NCBI GenBank assembly: GCA_000155695.1
Contig: DS990592.1
Coordinates: 1,636,556-1,700,555, forward strand
Length of the DNA: 64,000 bases
DNA from: Verrucomicrobiia bacterium DG1235
GTDB lineage: Bacteria > Verrucomicrobiota > Verrucomicrobiia > Opitutales > Opitutaceae
Reading direction: 5' to 3'
Under the pieces are notes generated by a model. The model was given only the letters and a program-made list of their open reading frames with translations, was not told the DNA's origin and did no database searches. Each line of letters begins with the position of its first letter. Position 1 is the first letter of the stretch. Shown one piece after another: positions 8,792 through 17,928 of this stretch. A program made the translations under genes and the position numbers.

Positions 8792-10228
8792 ATGATTCGC
8801 ATCCTCGAAAAACGTATCCAGTTTTTACCTATCCAAACACGGATGCCTTTTCGCTACGGGATCGCCACCATGACGGATCTCCCCATCGCCTTCGTCTTCC
8901 TCAAGTTTCAGTTCGGCGACGGCATTACGGAAACCCGCTGGGGAATGGCGTCCGACCTACTGCCACCTCGCTGGTTCAAGAAAGATCCTGATCAATCGCC
9001 AGAGTCCGAGATTCAGGAGATGAAGTCTGTTCTGCTGCACGCCATCGAAATAGGGCAAGAGCTCAAAACCGAAACCCCATTTGCCTTTTGGGATCAACTG
9101 TATCGACTGCAACTCGAGTGGGCTGAGCTAAACGGAATCCCCGCCTTGCTCGCCAACTTCGGCACAACCTTTCTCGAGCGGGCATTGATCGACGCCTTCG
9201 CTCGCTTCCACCAAATGCCCCTCTGCGAGCTTATCTATAGTAAAAAGCTCACGCTTGAGCTCGGAACGTTCCACCCCGAGCTCTATGGACTATCACCGGT
9301 TGACCTGCTTCCCAAGAACCCCCTGCCGCGTATCCAAGCGCGGCATACGATTGGTTTCGGCGATCCACTTAACGAGCGAGACATTGTAGCCGATAACCGC
9401 GTAGCCGACTTGCTTCCGCAATCGCTGGAAGCCGCGATCAAACACTACGGGCTCACCCAGTTTAAAGTTAAAATCAACGGCCGGCTCGACGAAGACCTCG
9501 CCCGCCTGCGAGCCCTTGCCAAAATCCTCGAGCGACTCTGCCCACAGGGATACGCCCTGTCGCTCGACGGCAACGAACAATTTTCAAGTTGGCAGCAGTT
9601 CTCTGCCTTTTGGATAAAGGCGCGATCCTACCCCAAACTTTACCCTTTGCTCGAGAACGTCCTCTTCATCGAACAGCCACTTCCCCGCAGTGCCACTCTT
9701 TCGAGCAGCGAGATCGGACAACTCCCCGACGGCAGCGAGACTCCGCCTGTCATCATTGACGAGTCCGACGACGGTCCAGAAACGTTTCGGCGAGCCCTCG
9801 CCTGCGGGTACCGGGGTGTAAGCCACAAGAATTGCAAAGGCGTCTTCAAGGGCATCGCCAACCGTTGCCTCATCGAGCACCGTAACCAAACTTCAGATAC
9901 GCAACTGATGATGAGCGGCGAAGATCTTTGCAACATCGGGCCGATAGCTCTGTTACAAGACCTCACCCTGCAATCCCTACTCGGCAACGCCAGCGTCGAA
10001 CGCAACGGTCACCACTACTTCTATGGCTTGTCCCCCTTTCCGACGGCAGTGCAAACTCTGCTCGCGGATCGACATCCAGAACTCTACCAAAGCAAGGCCG
10101 ACGGCACCGCCTGCCTGCAAATCCATTGCGGTGAAATCCCAACCGCCCACTTGCACAAGCTCCCCTTCGGTACTCGTTTTACGCCCGAAGAGATTTCCGA
10201 GGCTCTCGGTCTGGAAGCCTTAATCTAG
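8792..10228 (+). CDS. Enolase-superfamily (mandelate racemase/muconate lactonizing type) enzyme
   Basis: 478 aa, longer than the usual ~370. The full MLE-subgroup active site is visible: K225 and K227 in FKVKING, metal ligands D259 (SLDGNEQF), E294 (FIEQPLP) and D323 (VIIDESDDG), and the second-face lysine K346 (SHKNCKG). The KxK plus distal Lys arrangement is that of MLE / o-succinylbenzoate synthase / dipeptide-epimerase subgroups rather than the His-Asp dyad of acid-sugar dehydratases. Extra length is spread over the N-terminal capping domain and the C-terminus. Cytoplasmic. Probably co-transcribed with the S51 peptidase. Specificity unknown. Confidence 0.87.
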   Translation: MIRILEKRIQFLPIQTRMPFRYGIATMTDLPIAFVFLKFQFGDGITETRWGMASDLLPPRWFKKDPDQSPESEIQEMKSVLLHAIEIGQELKTETPFAFWDQLYRLQLEWAELNGIPALLANFGTTFLERALIDAFARFHQMPLCELIYSKKLTLELGTFHPELYGLSPVDLLPKNPLPRIQARHTIGFGDPLNERDIVADNRVADLLPQSLEAAIKHYGLTQFKVKINGRLDEDLARLRALAKILERLCPQGYALSLDGNEQFSSWQQFSAFWIKARSYPKLYPLLENVLFIEQPLPRSATLSSSEIGQLPDGSETPPVIIDESDDGPETFRRALACGYRGVSHKNCKGVFKGIANRCLIEHRNQTSDTQLMMSGEDLCNIGPIALLQDLTLQSLLGNASVERNGHHYFYGLSPFPTAVQTLLADRHPELYQSKADGTACLQIHCGEIPTAHLHKLPFGTRFTPEEISEALGLEALI

Positions 10229-10268
10229 TGGAACCGCGAACGCTCGCGAAGCGAAGCCAAATCCAGAC

Positions 10269-10279
10269 TTTATCGTAAA
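10269..10279. promoter_or_regulatory. Candidate operator TTTATCGTAAA
   Basis: One mismatch from TTTACNRTAAA, in the 158-bp gap 108 bp upstream of the 770-aa glycosidase-like gene. It would separate that gene and its downstream neighbour as a new transcription unit. Confidence 0.4.
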
Positions 10280-10386
10280 CTCAAAACCCTCTCGATTCCG
10301 CCTGCCCTCTCTAGTCGGATGGAGGTCCTCGATTTCAAAGCGGGGTCAATTCCAGAAATTAAAACCCAAACGAGGCATACTCAAAA

Positions 10387-12699
10387 ATGACACTTTCCGA
10401 ACTCCTCCAACGCTCTAGCGAGATTAGCTTCATCCATGACACCATCCAGGTGGAAGAAACAGCCGCTGCGCTTATCCAAAAATGCATTCCTGACGCCACC
10501 GTCTTGCAGGATGGGTCCGGAACTAGCCATGGCATCACTGTCGGTGTCCTCTCTCCAGAGGAAGCCAAGAGCCGCAACGTCGATTCGCAAGGCAAAGAGC
10601 AGTGGATGTACATCCGGGCCAACGACAAGACAGGAATTGAGCTCTACGCATCCCACACCTGGTTTATCTACCGGCTCGCCTATCAGCTCATTCACGACTT
10701 CGGCGACCGCTTAGTGAGCGACTTGGAGTCGGGCGAAGTCAGGCAAGCCACCTTCAAAAACCTCCGCACCGCCTACGACTCCCTGCTCAACAACCACGCT
10801 CGCACAGCGAAGGACTTCAATCCCGAAGACCATATTCGCGAGATGGCCCAAATGGGCTTCACCCACGTCGAGGTCAATGGTCTCGCCACCACCTTCCCCG
10901 CCGAAGAAAACGCACCCGGCGAGCTCCTGTATTTGTTCTACACCTACTGCGCCGCGCTCGACCAGTTCGTCTACAGCAAGCTCAACAAGGGCATCTATCC
11001 TTACCACTACCTGCAGGCCAATCTTAACAAGCTCGTCCGCTCCGCTAAGCTCGCCGAAAAATACGGTCTTCGCGCCGGTCTCGTCTGCTTCGAGCCTCGC
11101 TCCGTATCGGACAAACTCCTCGAGCGCTACCCGATGCTTCGTGGAGCTCGCGTCGACCATCCGCTGCGCAGCTTCCGCCCTCGCTACAACCTTTGCACCT
11201 CGCACCCCGTAGTCCTCGATCACTACCAGGAAATGCTGGAGAAAATCATGCGGGCCGCACCAAATATTGACTTCATGTCCATCTGGTCCAACGACAGCGG
11301 AGCGGGCTTCGAATACACCGCCTCCCTCTACGTTGGACGCAATGGCGGCGGCTACGAAATCCGCGAGTGGAAGGGTGAAAACGAAATCGTAGAAGCAGCG
11401 GCCAACAACATTCTCCGTTTCATGAAAACCCTGCGTACCGCGGGCCGAAAGGTGAACCCAGACTTCCGTTGCATCCTCAAGAATGAAGTCTTCTACGCGG
11501 AACAAGATCACCTGCGAGCCAACCTCGAACCCGGGCTCGAGTTCGAGACCAGCACCCTCGACACCAAAGGATTCGAAGGAGGGTATCAACATCCCAAATA
11601 CGAATGGGCAGACGATTTCATGTTCACCGGCCTCTTCAATCAATTCCACGAAAAGGAACGCCGGCACATGGACGCCATCCAGGCCAAAGGCTCCAACGTA
11701 CATATCTACATCAACTCCGGAGCCTTCTGGAATCTCGAGCCGATCAAGGCAGTTCCCTACCCCAAACTCATGTGGGAAAAGCTCCGCGACCTGCGCACCC
11801 AAGGCGTCGAATACGTGGCGAACATGACCGGCACCATTCCCGAGTCTCTAGCATCCTACAACATCAACCAGGAAGTCCTGCGCGCCTTTCAGGCGGATCC
11901 AGACCTGCCATTGGAAACAGTGCTCAAGCGAGCGGCCACCCGTTGGATCGGAGAAGAAGATGCGGATCTGCTCGTACAGGCATGGCTGCTCGTCGACGAA
12001 GCCTATCGCAGCTATCCGCCCCCTGTGAGCGTACTCTCCTTCTGGAGCACTTGGTACCGCATCCTCGTTCGTCCGTTCGTACCGAATTTCGAGGCCCTCA
12101 GCGAAGAAGAGCGCGCCTTCTACGAAGACTTCCATCTCGGCCACGCCAACAACCGCGTGCGTGTCGACTTCCGCCGCGAGGTCAACTTCGACTTCTGTAC
12201 CCCCGAGTACGGAAACAAATGCCGCCACGCCATCAGCGACAACGTCCTCCCGGCCATCGAGCAAGCTATCGAATTGACGCGAAACGCTCGCGACAACGCT
12301 CCCGACGGCTCGCAACGCAAACAGGTTTGGACCACCCTGCTCGAACGCTTCATCCCCATGAAGAACTGGTTCCGCACTCAGCGCAACGTGGCCGCTTGGG
12401 TCGAAGGCGTGCACGGCTACATGGAAGCGACCGACGACAAGGCCAAGGTCGAATACCGCGAATTGACCAAGCTCACCGTGCTCGACGAAAAGGCCAACGC
12501 GGCCGAACTCCTCGAGCACGTTCGTACTGCGACCACCGATTGGATGATTGAATCAGCCGTCGGCGAGACCACTTTCATCTACGGCTCCAACTTAGGGGAA
12601 CTTCTCGAAAAGAAGATCGCCCTCATGGAAGGGCGCGAGGAGGACGAGCCCTTCGTCGATCCCGACTACATGTGGCGGGTGCCCGGTATCAACTGCTAG
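10387..12699 (+). CDS. Putative glycosidase with GH20/GH67-like layout (unrecognised family)
   Basis: 770 aa with no signal peptide. Residues ~1-110 resemble the small alpha/beta domain that precedes the catalytic barrel in GH20, GH67 and GH84 enzymes (GVLSPEEAK, then GIELYASHTWFIYRLAYQLI). A TIM-barrel-like region follows (IREMAQMGFTHVEVNG; YGLRAGLVCFEPR; FMSIWSNDSGAGFE; VHIYINSGAF). The last ~250 residues are helical and Trp/Arg-rich. I do not recognise the exact family; GH67/GH115-type alpha-glucuronidase architecture is the closest I can suggest. The absence of a leader implies action on imported oligosaccharides. A hairpin follows the gene. Confidence 0.55.
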   Translation: MTLSELLQRSSEISFIHDTIQVEETAAALIQKCIPDATVLQDGSGTSHGITVGVLSPEEAKSRNVDSQGKEQWMYIRANDKTGIELYASHTWFIYRLAYQLIHDFGDRLVSDLESGEVRQATFKNLRTAYDSLLNNHARTAKDFNPEDHIREMAQMGFTHVEVNGLATTFPAEENAPGELLYLFYTYCAALDQFVYSKLNKGIYPYHYLQANLNKLVRSAKLAEKYGLRAGLVCFEPRSVSDKLLERYPMLRGARVDHPLRSFRPRYNLCTSHPVVLDHYQEMLEKIMRAAPNIDFMSIWSNDSGAGFEYTASLYVGRNGGGYEIREWKGENEIVEAAANNILRFMKTLRTAGRKVNPDFRCILKNEVFYAEQDHLRANLEPGLEFETSTLDTKGFEGGYQHPKYEWADDFMFTGLFNQFHEKERRHMDAIQAKGSNVHIYINSGAFWNLEPIKAVPYPKLMWEKLRDLRTQGVEYVANMTGTIPESLASYNINQEVLRAFQADPDLPLETVLKRAATRWIGEEDADLLVQAWLLVDEAYRSYPPPVSVLSFWSTWYRILVRPFVPNFEALSEEERAFYEDFHLGHANNRVRVDFRREVNFDFCTPEYGNKCRHAISDNVLPAIEQAIELTRNARDNAPDGSQRKQVWTTLLERFIPMKNWFRTQRNVAAWVEGVHGYMEATDDKAKVEYRELTKLTVLDEKANAAELLEHVRTATTDWMIESAVGETTFIYGSNLGELLEKKIALMEGREEDEPFVDPDYMWRVPGINC

Positions 12700-12721
12700 A
12701 ATTTCAACCAACCAAAACACT

Positions 12722-12755
12722 CCGCCTCTTCTGACCAATCCGAAGGGGCGGTTTC
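12722..12755 (+). terminator. Hairpin, possible attenuator/terminator
   Basis: CCGCCTCTTC (12722-12731) pairs with GAAGGGGCGG (12742-12751) with a single G-U pair and a 10-nt loop, followed by a T-rich TTTCAGTTTCC. It sits between the 770-aa and 804-aa genes, so it may terminate partially and lower expression of the second gene. Confidence 0.5.
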
Positions 12756-12773
12756 AGTTTCCTTCCTCGCGTT

Positions 12774-15188
12774 ATGCTGCAATCCACCAACCTGCTCGAC
12801 ACCCCGGATCTGGATCCTCCAATGGGGGACCTCTTTTCCTTTCGCACCCTTTCGGAGTGCCGCTCCGTCTGGACGAATCCCGCCGAGGGCGAGAAGGACG
12901 CCCCCCTGCAACGCATCATCCACAGTAGAGCCTTTACGCCAACCGGGAAAGCGACCGTCAATCGCATCGGCTACCGAAATGCCCAAGGCTACCACAAGTG
13001 CGGCAGCCACCAAGAGGACGACTGGATCGTCGACCTGCGTATCCTAACTTTGGACACGCCTCAATCCGATTGGAGGGAACTCGAATATTTTCGCAGCTTG
13101 CCGCCGCAAGCGTCTGGGGAAACCAAGTGGATCGATCTAGGAGAATTGACGACCTACGGACTCATCCTGGAAATTCGCCGTTGCGGAATCGACAACTGGT
13201 GGACGCCCTGGAACCTCGCCGCCAACGCCTTCCTGGTGATCGGCCAACTGCACGACCCCATCGCCCCCAGAAACGAGTCGCTTATAGAAGCGTCTCAAAT
13301 CGACCTTTCCGAGCTTCCGGACGGGCTGAGCGCGACTCAAGAAAACGGGCAAGTCCGCTTCAAGTCCGACCACCTAGAAGTTGGCTTCTACACGAGTCGA
13401 ACTGGATTTTCCCATTTCGGATTCGACCAACAGGGTAAGGGTAATACGGATACAAACCTGCTACAAGTCGGCCCCGGATCGTTCCACCAAGGCACCATGC
13501 TCAGTCCGCTCGGCGACATTCCAGTCGCTGATCCTGCCGTTCGCTTTCGCTTCACCGGCACCGTTTCAGTTGTATCCAACAAGATCACCTACCACCTGCA
13601 AAACGAACGCTGCGGCCAAAGCTACACTCTGGAATGGACCGTCCTGCCCGAGAAACTCCGCTTCAAAGTCCTGCGAAACGCCGACCAACCTCTGAGGGCT
13701 TGGCACAGCGCCGCATGGAGGTTCAGCTTCCACGCGCCCGCCGCCGCCAGCCAGATAATCGCTCTGGTAGCTCCTCAGGGACAAAGCGGCAGTTTCCAAA
13801 GCCCAGCCATTCTCCACGCGCCCGCACAGGGCAGTCTCGCCTTGAAGTCCACGGGCATGGCAGGAGCTCGACTCGAAGTCTTCCGCCCTCGCGATCGAAT
13901 CGAACTTGAATTGAAGGTTGGCGAATCTCCCTGCGCTGAAGGGGATTGGCGCATGGAACCGGGAGAATCGGAAGCAAGTTGGACCTTCGATATCACCCGC
14001 CCTTCCTTCGCTCTTTCTTCGCACACACCGGAGCCCGTTCGCGCTGCAATTTCGCAGGCAGGTTTCACCGGCCTCAACTTTCGACCGGACACCTCCACGC
14101 TCAGTAACAACGGAGCGTCCATGCACTGTCCCATTTCAATGGATACATGGGCTTGCCAATGCCTGCGTATGGGCGAATTGATACCCGGTCTTCAGGCCAA
14201 AGAATTGCTTCGCCTTTCCATCGAACGCTGGCTCACGGGCGGCCCCGGCTATGCAGGAGGAAATTTGAAACAAGACGGCGAGCTGCATTCCGGAGAGGAC
14301 GAATACCTAATGACAGGAACGGCCGCTCTGCTGGGACTCGCCGAGTACCTGCACAAAGCGGCCACCGCCCAGTGGATCGACACCTACTCCATGGAAATCG
14401 ATGGAAAGCTGCAGGAAATGAAAGCTCGCGACCTTGACAGCGACGGACTCGTCGAGAGTCCCTACCGCACCGGCGTTTCAGGAACGCGCCAATGGAGCAC
14501 CTGTTGGTACGACGTGATTTCATACGGATGGAAGGACGCCTTCAGCAACGCCCTGCTCTACGAAGCGCTATGCCACCTTTGCGTGGCCCTGCCGGGCACC
14601 GCCCTTTCCCATTGGTCGCAGCCCCTCGAAGACTGGAAGGAGCAAATTTATGTTTCGTATTTCAAGACGTTTTTTAACCAGAAAACTGGATGGCTTGCCG
14701 GTTGGGTCTGTAAAGAAGGCAAGCTTCACGACCACGCCTTCCTCGCCGCAAACGGAGCTGCCGTCGCCGCTGGTCTCATAAATCTGGATACCGCGAGAAC
14801 CGCCATGCAGTCGCTCCTTGCAGAGGCAAAAGCGGTCGGCATGCCCTCCGCCCATCTCGGACTTCCCGGCAACCTCCGCCCGATACCCGACGAGGACCTT
14901 TCCGACATCATCCAAGGATACCCCTTCGGTTACTACCAAAATGGAGGACGTACCCATGCACAAGCCCGCCACTTCCTGCGCGGACTTTACGCTGTCGGTT
15001 TGAACGAGGAGGCCGACAAGCTTCTGTTCGAGCTCAGCCAAGGCCTCGCCGAGGCCGCTGTTTTCGGCGGTTGCAAAAGCGGACTCGACTGGCGCTACTG
15101 GGACGACCGCCCCTGCGGCTACGAGGGCTTGCTCACGGATCAGTTCGGAGTCATCGGGCTCATCCTCGAACGCTATGGAGCCTCATGA
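12774..15188 (+). CDS. Large putative six-hairpin (alpha/alpha-toroid) glycosidase-like protein
   Basis: 804 aa with no signal peptide. The N-terminal ~430 residues are beta-rich, with alternating hydrophobic and charged stretches like a carbohydrate-binding or beta-sandwich domain. Residues ~445-800 look like an (alpha/alpha)6 barrel: repeated helix pairs with GGPGYAGGNLKQDGELHSGE, ARDLDSDGLVESPYRTG, RQWSTCWYDVISYGWKDAF, ANGAAVAAGL and GLDWRYWDD. These conserved acidic and aromatic loops are typical of six-hairpin glycosidases. No family could be assigned. It follows the GH20/67-like gene by 74 bp, so the two probably act on the same intracellular oligosaccharide. Confidence 0.55.
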   Translation: MLQSTNLLDTPDLDPPMGDLFSFRTLSECRSVWTNPAEGEKDAPLQRIIHSRAFTPTGKATVNRIGYRNAQGYHKCGSHQEDDWIVDLRILTLDTPQSDWRELEYFRSLPPQASGETKWIDLGELTTYGLILEIRRCGIDNWWTPWNLAANAFLVIGQLHDPIAPRNESLIEASQIDLSELPDGLSATQENGQVRFKSDHLEVGFYTSRTGFSHFGFDQQGKGNTDTNLLQVGPGSFHQGTMLSPLGDIPVADPAVRFRFTGTVSVVSNKITYHLQNERCGQSYTLEWTVLPEKLRFKVLRNADQPLRAWHSAAWRFSFHAPAAASQIIALVAPQGQSGSFQSPAILHAPAQGSLALKSTGMAGARLEVFRPRDRIELELKVGESPCAEGDWRMEPGESEASWTFDITRPSFALSSHTPEPVRAAISQAGFTGLNFRPDTSTLSNNGASMHCPISMDTWACQCLRMGELIPGLQAKELLRLSIERWLTGGPGYAGGNLKQDGELHSGEDEYLMTGTAALLGLAEYLHKAATAQWIDTYSMEIDGKLQEMKARDLDSDGLVESPYRTGVSGTRQWSTCWYDVISYGWKDAFSNALLYEALCHLCVALPGTALSHWSQPLEDWKEQIYVSYFKTFFNQKTGWLAGWVCKEGKLHDHAFLAANGAAVAAGLINLDTARTAMQSLLAEAKAVGMPSAHLGLPGNLRPIPDEDLSDIIQGYPFGYYQNGGRTHAQARHFLRGLYAVGLNEEADKLLFELSQGLAEAAVFGGCKSGLDWRYWDDRPCGYEGLLTDQFGVIGLILERYGAS

Positions 15189-15790
15189 GCTCCCTTCGCA
15201 CTACAAGCGTCCTCCCTCCTGCCGACTTACAATTTATCGGAGGCGACCTTGACGAAACGAAATGCGCAATCTCTCAATGGGACTGAAACATGGTGACGGA
15301 AAACATTCGCCTGCCACCAGGAAATTCAGAAAAACGTATCCAAAAATCGAGTACTGGATTCGAAAGCTGCGCGACGAGCACCCGCTGCACATAAGCATTT
15401 CCTCCGGAGGTCCGCTCGACTCTAAACAAGGAGTCATCCTCAGCTCTCCTTACTCCGTTTTACGAAAAGATTCCATCACGATGGCCATTCTCTCGATTCA
15501 TCTGTTTGAATATCGATTCCGTACACGCAAATACGGCTTATTTGACAAGGCCCTTGTTCCGACCGCCAATCGATCATATGAGAAACTTGATACGTCTCCT
15601 TCCCCTGATTGTCGTTCTCTACCTCTCTCGCTCCGAGCTCCATCTTCAGTCAGCCGTAGAACTCGACTTTTCCACAGTCCACAATCTGCACCCACCCCAT
15701 TTGGCCTTGTAGACCGATTCCCCTAAGATCCGATCCCGAAACGGCAGTATCGCTACCGGACCCTCCACTATACTCTCAATCTAAAAACAA
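15189..15790. other. 602-bp intergenic gap with possible gene remnant
   Basis: No convincing full-length gene. A 154-codon frame (15262-15726) has basic, low-complexity composition and no family features. A short frame at 15578-15712 begins with a signal-peptide-like sequence (listed separately). TTTTACGAAAA at 15458-15468 is a weak relative of the recurrent operator motif, one base shorter. The promoter of the downstream nucleoside-hydrolase-like operon must lie here. Confidence 0.5.
15578..15712 (+). pseudogene. Orphan signal-peptide ORF (44 codons), possible 5' remnant
   Basis: The frame starts MRNLIRLLPLIVVLYLSRSE, a textbook leader (basic n-region, hydrophobic core), then reads VELDFSTVHNLHPPHLAL and stops. 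The mature part is too short for a known secreted family. It could be the decayed 5' end of an exported hydrolase, a small secreted peptide, or chance. No homology could be checked. Confidence 0.25.
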
Positions 15791-16957
15791 ATGAACCCTT
15801 TGGATAGACGACGCTTCCTCGTGACCTCCACCCTTCTCGGAGCCGGCACGCTGCTTCGCGGCAAACTCTCCGCCAAGCCCTCGCAAACGTCCCAACCATC
15901 GAATCCGAAAATGTCACGCATCCCCCTCATTCACGTCACCGATCTCTACCACACGCCACAGGATCCAGATGACCAACTCGACTTGCTCACCGTCGCGGCC
16001 TTGCCGGAATTCGACCTGAAAGGAGTCATTCTTGACTGCACGCAACGCTTTCTCGAGCCCGCCCCCGCTGGTTGGGACGTGCGCCGCGATCCGGGATACG
16101 TGCTGGTCGCCCAATTGGGGCACATCCTCGGCCGTACCATCCCTTGCGCCCTCGGCCCTCTGGAACCGCTATCCTCGCCCAACGACGACGCCCGCTCGCG
16201 TCCTCTCAGCGAGCAACCTGGGATCGAGTTGCTCCTCGATAACCTCGAGTCGAGCCCGGAACCAGTCCTCATCTCCTCCGTCGGCTCCGCCCGCATCATC
16301 ACCGCCGCCTTTAACCGCGCCCCAGAACTAGTGCGTGAAAAAACGCGTGCCGTGCTCCTAAACGCTGGGGCAACCGCCGGTACCAAGCGCGAATGGAACG
16401 TCGGCCTCGACCCCAACGCCTATATCGGCCTCTGGCGTTCCGGCGTTCGTATCCATTGGTACCCCTGTGCCACCGAACGCAGCGCCTTCAATCGCAAGGA
16501 TCCGCGCGGCACCTACTGGAAAGTCAGCCACGAAACCCTTTTCCACGACATTCCGGACCCCATAAAAGCTTGGATCGCCTACGGGTTCTCCGGATCCGCT
16601 CGCGGCGATTTCATCCACGCCCTGAACGAGCTCGGCAAAGGCGCCGTCTGGGAACACGTGCTCGCCGGAACGCGCAACATGTGGACAACCGCCTCGCTCG
16701 TCATGGCTGCAGGACGCTCGCTCGCGCGAACCTCCGATGGCTGGCGCTTCGTCAACCCTCAATCAACCAAGACGCTGGAAACCCTTCCCTGGAGACTCGA
16801 CTCCATCAACGCCATCGTCAAAGACGATACCACCGTAGATTGGACCCAAACGCCCTCCGAAACACCGTACAAACTGTTCGGCAGACAGGAAGGACTCGTT
16901 TACGGCGAAGCCATGGCGCAAGCCCTCAACGCCCTATTCAGATCGATTTCCGTATGA
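15791..16957 (+). CDS. Nucleoside-hydrolase-like protein with Tat-type leader
   Basis: 388 aa. The leader DRRRFLVTSTLLGAGTLL is Tat-like. The mature protein has an altered nucleoside-hydrolase calcium motif: HVTDLYHTPQDPDDQLDLL (D51, D58, D60-D61), where canonical enzymes have DTDPGxDD. Later blocks (VLISSVGSARIITAAF; VLLNAGA) fit the same fold. Export and linkage to GH43 and a beta-helix protein argue against nucleoside salvage and for a glycan role (inference). Its stop overlaps the GH43 start by 4 bp (ATGA). Related Sde182-type folds occur at 53.9-63.4 kb. Confidence 0.78.
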   Translation: MNPLDRRRFLVTSTLLGAGTLLRGKLSAKPSQTSQPSNPKMSRIPLIHVTDLYHTPQDPDDQLDLLTVAALPEFDLKGVILDCTQRFLEPAPAGWDVRRDPGYVLVAQLGHILGRTIPCALGPLEPLSSPNDDARSRPLSEQPGIELLLDNLESSPEPVLISSVGSARIITAAFNRAPELVREKTRAVLLNAGATAGTKREWNVGLDPNAYIGLWRSGVRIHWYPCATERSAFNRKDPRGTYWKVSHETLFHDIPDPIKAWIAYGFSGSARGDFIHALNELGKGAVWEHVLAGTRNMWTTASLVMAAGRSLARTSDGWRFVNPQSTKTLETLPWRLDSINAIVKDDTTVDWTQTPSETPYKLFGRQEGLVYGEAMAQALNALFRSISV

Positions 16958-17895
16958 GCAATTCGTATACAAATCCGGTCGGCTCCGAGCTCCTCATGGG
17001 CGACCCCTTTGTCCTGCGTGCGGATGGCTACTACTACCTTTTCGGAACCACCGATCCAGACCGAGGCTTCCGCTGCTACCAGTCCGCTAACCTTCGCGAC
17101 TGGCAAGAACTGGGCTTCGCCCTCGAGAGCGGTCCCGACGACTGGGGACAAGCTCCCTTTTGGGCTCCGGAAGTAAAAGCGTATCAGGGCCGCTACTACA
17201 TGACCTATAGCGCCCATGATGAAATAGCAGGCCGCCTTCTCACCGCCATCGCTGTGAGCGATCGACCGGAAGGCTCCTATTGCAATCTTCACGCCCCCTG
17301 GTTCGACGCCGGCTTCTCCGCCATCGACTCACACATTGCCTGCGACCCAGACGGAACCCCATTCCTCCTCTTCAGCCGCAACGGAGTGAAGGATGGCTAC
17401 TCCTACGGCAAAATCTACGGAGCTCCGCTCGCAGCCGATCTATCCGGCCTCAATGAAGAACCGATCCTTCTCCTCCAAGCGGATCAAGACTGGGAGAGGA
17501 TCGCCTGGGAATCCAATCGTTGCAACGAAGGCCCCTTTGTCATCTTCAAAAACGGCGTCTACTACATGACCTACTCCGGCAATCACACCTTCCGTCCTGG
17601 CTACGGAATCGGCTACGCGACTGCCAGCCACCCCATGGGGCCATGGACCAAAGCCGAAGACAACCCCATCGCTGGAACCGATCTCGAAATCGGCTACTCC
17701 GGCGCAGGACACAATTCCATCGTCTCTTCACCCGACGGCAGCGAACGCTTTATCGTCTACCACACCCACGAAAACTCGGACCAGCCGGACAACGAGAAAC
17801 GGACTGTGAACATCGACCGCATCTCCATCGAAAACGGACGCCTCAGCATCCAAGGCCCAACCCGCACGCCTCAGCCGCTACCTTCCGGCGCTTAA
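16954..17895 (+). CDS. Glycoside hydrolase family 43 (five-bladed propeller)
   Basis: 313 aa, starting at the ATG inside the ATGA overlap with the upstream gene; longer in-frame openings upstream are shadows of that gene. GH43 signature residues are in place: general base D17 in MGDPFVLR, pKa modulator D125 in AIDSHIACDPDG, and general acid E192 in CNEGPFVIFK. Repeated blade motifs YYYLFGTTD, YYMTYSAHD and YYMTYSGNH are visible. No leader is obvious, so it is probably intracellular or periplasm-independent. Family activities include beta-xylosidase, alpha-L-arabinofuranosidase and beta-galactosidase; the substrate is not resolved. Arabinan, xylan or galactan side chains are the reasonable candidates. 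Confidence 0.9.
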   Translation: MSNSYTNPVGSELLMGDPFVLRADGYYYLFGTTDPDRGFRCYQSANLRDWQELGFALESGPDDWGQAPFWAPEVKAYQGRYYMTYSAHDEIAGRLLTAIAVSDRPEGSYCNLHAPWFDAGFSAIDSHIACDPDGTPFLLFSRNGVKDGYSYGKIYGAPLAADLSGLNEEPILLLQADQDWERIAWESNRCNEGPFVIFKNGVYYMTYSGNHTFRPGYGIGYATASHPMGPWTKAEDNPIAGTDLEIGYSGAGHNSIVSSPDGSERFIVYHTHENSDQPDNEKRTVNIDRISIENGRLSIQGPTRTPQPLPSGA

Positions 17896-17928
17896 GGCGC
17901 GCATTTCCGAACAATACAATTTGTACCC

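Noticed and set aside
10711-11802. Long antisense frame opposite the 770-aa gene (and similar long shadows elsewhere, e.g. 22113-23279)
   Set aside because: Typical GC-rich antisense shadow with biased Val/Glu/Gly composition and no domain features.
15262-15726. 154-codon open frame
   Set aside because: Basic, low-complexity composition, no recognisable motif, overlaps the better leader-peptide frame; likely chance in a GC-rich gap.
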